From assembly GCF_000003815.2 (NCBI RefSeq), contig NC_049989.1, positions 22,256,488 to 22,299,701 of the forward strand: DNA of 43,214 nt. The letters run 5' to 3'. This DNA is from Branchiostoma floridae. Its lineage: Eukaryota; Chordata; Leptocardii; Amphioxiformes; Branchiostomatidae. A program made the translations under genes and the position numbers. The notes beneath the pieces were generated by a model. It was not told where the DNA came from, ran no database searches, and was given only the letters and a program-made list of their open reading frames with translations. Of the stretch, positions 42,264-43,214 are shown piece after piece. Positions within the stretch are counted from its first letter, which is position 1. Each line of letters starts with the position of its first letter.

Positions 42264-43214
42264 TTAGTACGATCAGACTTTTAATATGAATAGTTTTAAT
42301 GCTATTTCAATTTGACTTTTAGCCATTGTACTCGACCATTGTACTCGCATCTGCATTTTAGACATTGTAATCGTATATTTATTCATTATGATATTCATGC
42401 TATACGTCTCATTTGTATTGTTTATGTTACAATGTTTTTGTGAATAGCAATTATGTAACGTTACACAATGTAAACAAGCCTGATAGTTGGCTGTGATACA
42501 AATAAACCATTCTCTCTCTCTCTCTCTCTCTCTTTTCAATATCGCACACTAGAAAATGCAACGACTGCGAAAAAGTTAACCACAAAAAGAGGCACTAAAA
42601 GCAGTCGTAAACCTCTGAGACTGAGGCGGATAGTCTCGGAGACTGGTGCAGGTAGGTGTGGCGGTTTTGCTGCCAAACTAATTGCAACAATTGTGACGCA
42701 TGGTGTGACAAACTGCGAACAAGGTCGCCTGCGGGTAACAGCGTGTCAACTGTTGTAACAGATACGAACGTCTGGCGGGGCAGATGTGGCAAAGTGCCGC
42801 CACACATCATCCGGGAACTTATTACACCCGGCGGAAATTGGGCATGTCGGGAAATGAGGTCGTGATCCGTCACCCCGCGATCACGTGACCTATAATATAC
42901 ACAGCCGGGTGACGGAAGGAGGGGGGGGGGGCACACCAAGAAAGGTGTGCTACTGGTAACCTGTGTGTTTTTTCGGTTTCGTTTGTCAGACGTCGTTGAT
43001 AGCTTGGACTCAAGAATGAAATTTTTTCGGTATTAGGTGCTCAACTATAGCCCCTTAGCGGCTTTTATTGGTGCTGCAGTATAACACAAGCATTCATGAG
43101 GAGCCTGACATGGTTCTTTTCCGACGATGGAGGATCTTAGTTTCAGCAAAAATTCTATCCAAACATAGCAAAAGCCAAAACTCAGCAACAATGAGCATGC
43201 CGTATTGGATTCCT
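42264..43214. other. Non-coding stretch to the window end
   Basis: Contains a (TC)n microsatellite at 42511-42532 and a G homopolymer near 42921-42930. No gene recognised. Confidence 0.5.

Overview
The window looks like amphioxus (Branchiostoma) genomic DNA. The evidence is a multi-exon animal gene with GT-AG introns, very many minisatellites, short non-autonomous DNA transposons with inverted ends, LINE tails, and exon-intron boundaries copied into intronic repeats. As I recall the literature, such copies were described in amphioxus as 'mirage' minisatellites. The species call is inference. Two 100-base N gaps (5572-5671, 35864-35963) show this is an assembled scaffold.

Positions 461-9845 (+) hold the 3' half of a membrane-associated phosphatidylinositol transfer protein (PITPNM / Nir / RdgB family). 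I could define twelve coding exons with consistent phases. They cover the DDHD region, the LNS2 domain and the stop codon; the N-terminal PITP domain lies upstream of the window. Seven of the twelve exons have partial copies of their own splice boundary in the adjacent intron. Four copies of the end of one LNS2 exon are each exactly 57 bp, in frame and flanked by AG and GTGGGT, so they could act as tandem cassette exons.

Positions 9846-28330 are mostly non-genic. They hold an 88-bp inverted repeat, a promoter-like cluster (E2F, two CArG boxes, CRE, E-box, then a splice donor), a 2.8-kb transposon with palindrome-rich inverted ends and an 8-bp target duplication, a decayed reverse-transcriptase fragment inside it, a 250-bp MITE with TTA target duplications, a 1.06-kb 33-bp minisatellite, a fold-back element, further minisatellites and LINE tails.

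Positions 28582-29799 (-) encode an unrecognised 405-residue secreted precursor. It has a signal peptide, internal repeats separated by furin-type basic sites, and a C-terminal domain with eight cysteines. Synonymous differences between its repeats support translation of the minus strand.

Positions 29930-43214 again lack a clear gene. They contain GC-rich minisatellites, a C-rich low-quality array around the second gap, LINE/SINE remnants, a 21-bp minisatellite that reads as a near-perfect heptad coiled coil, and a 1264-bp MITE with 49-bp inverted ends and TTA target duplications. Most long open frames in the window are translations of simple repeats and were not called as genes.
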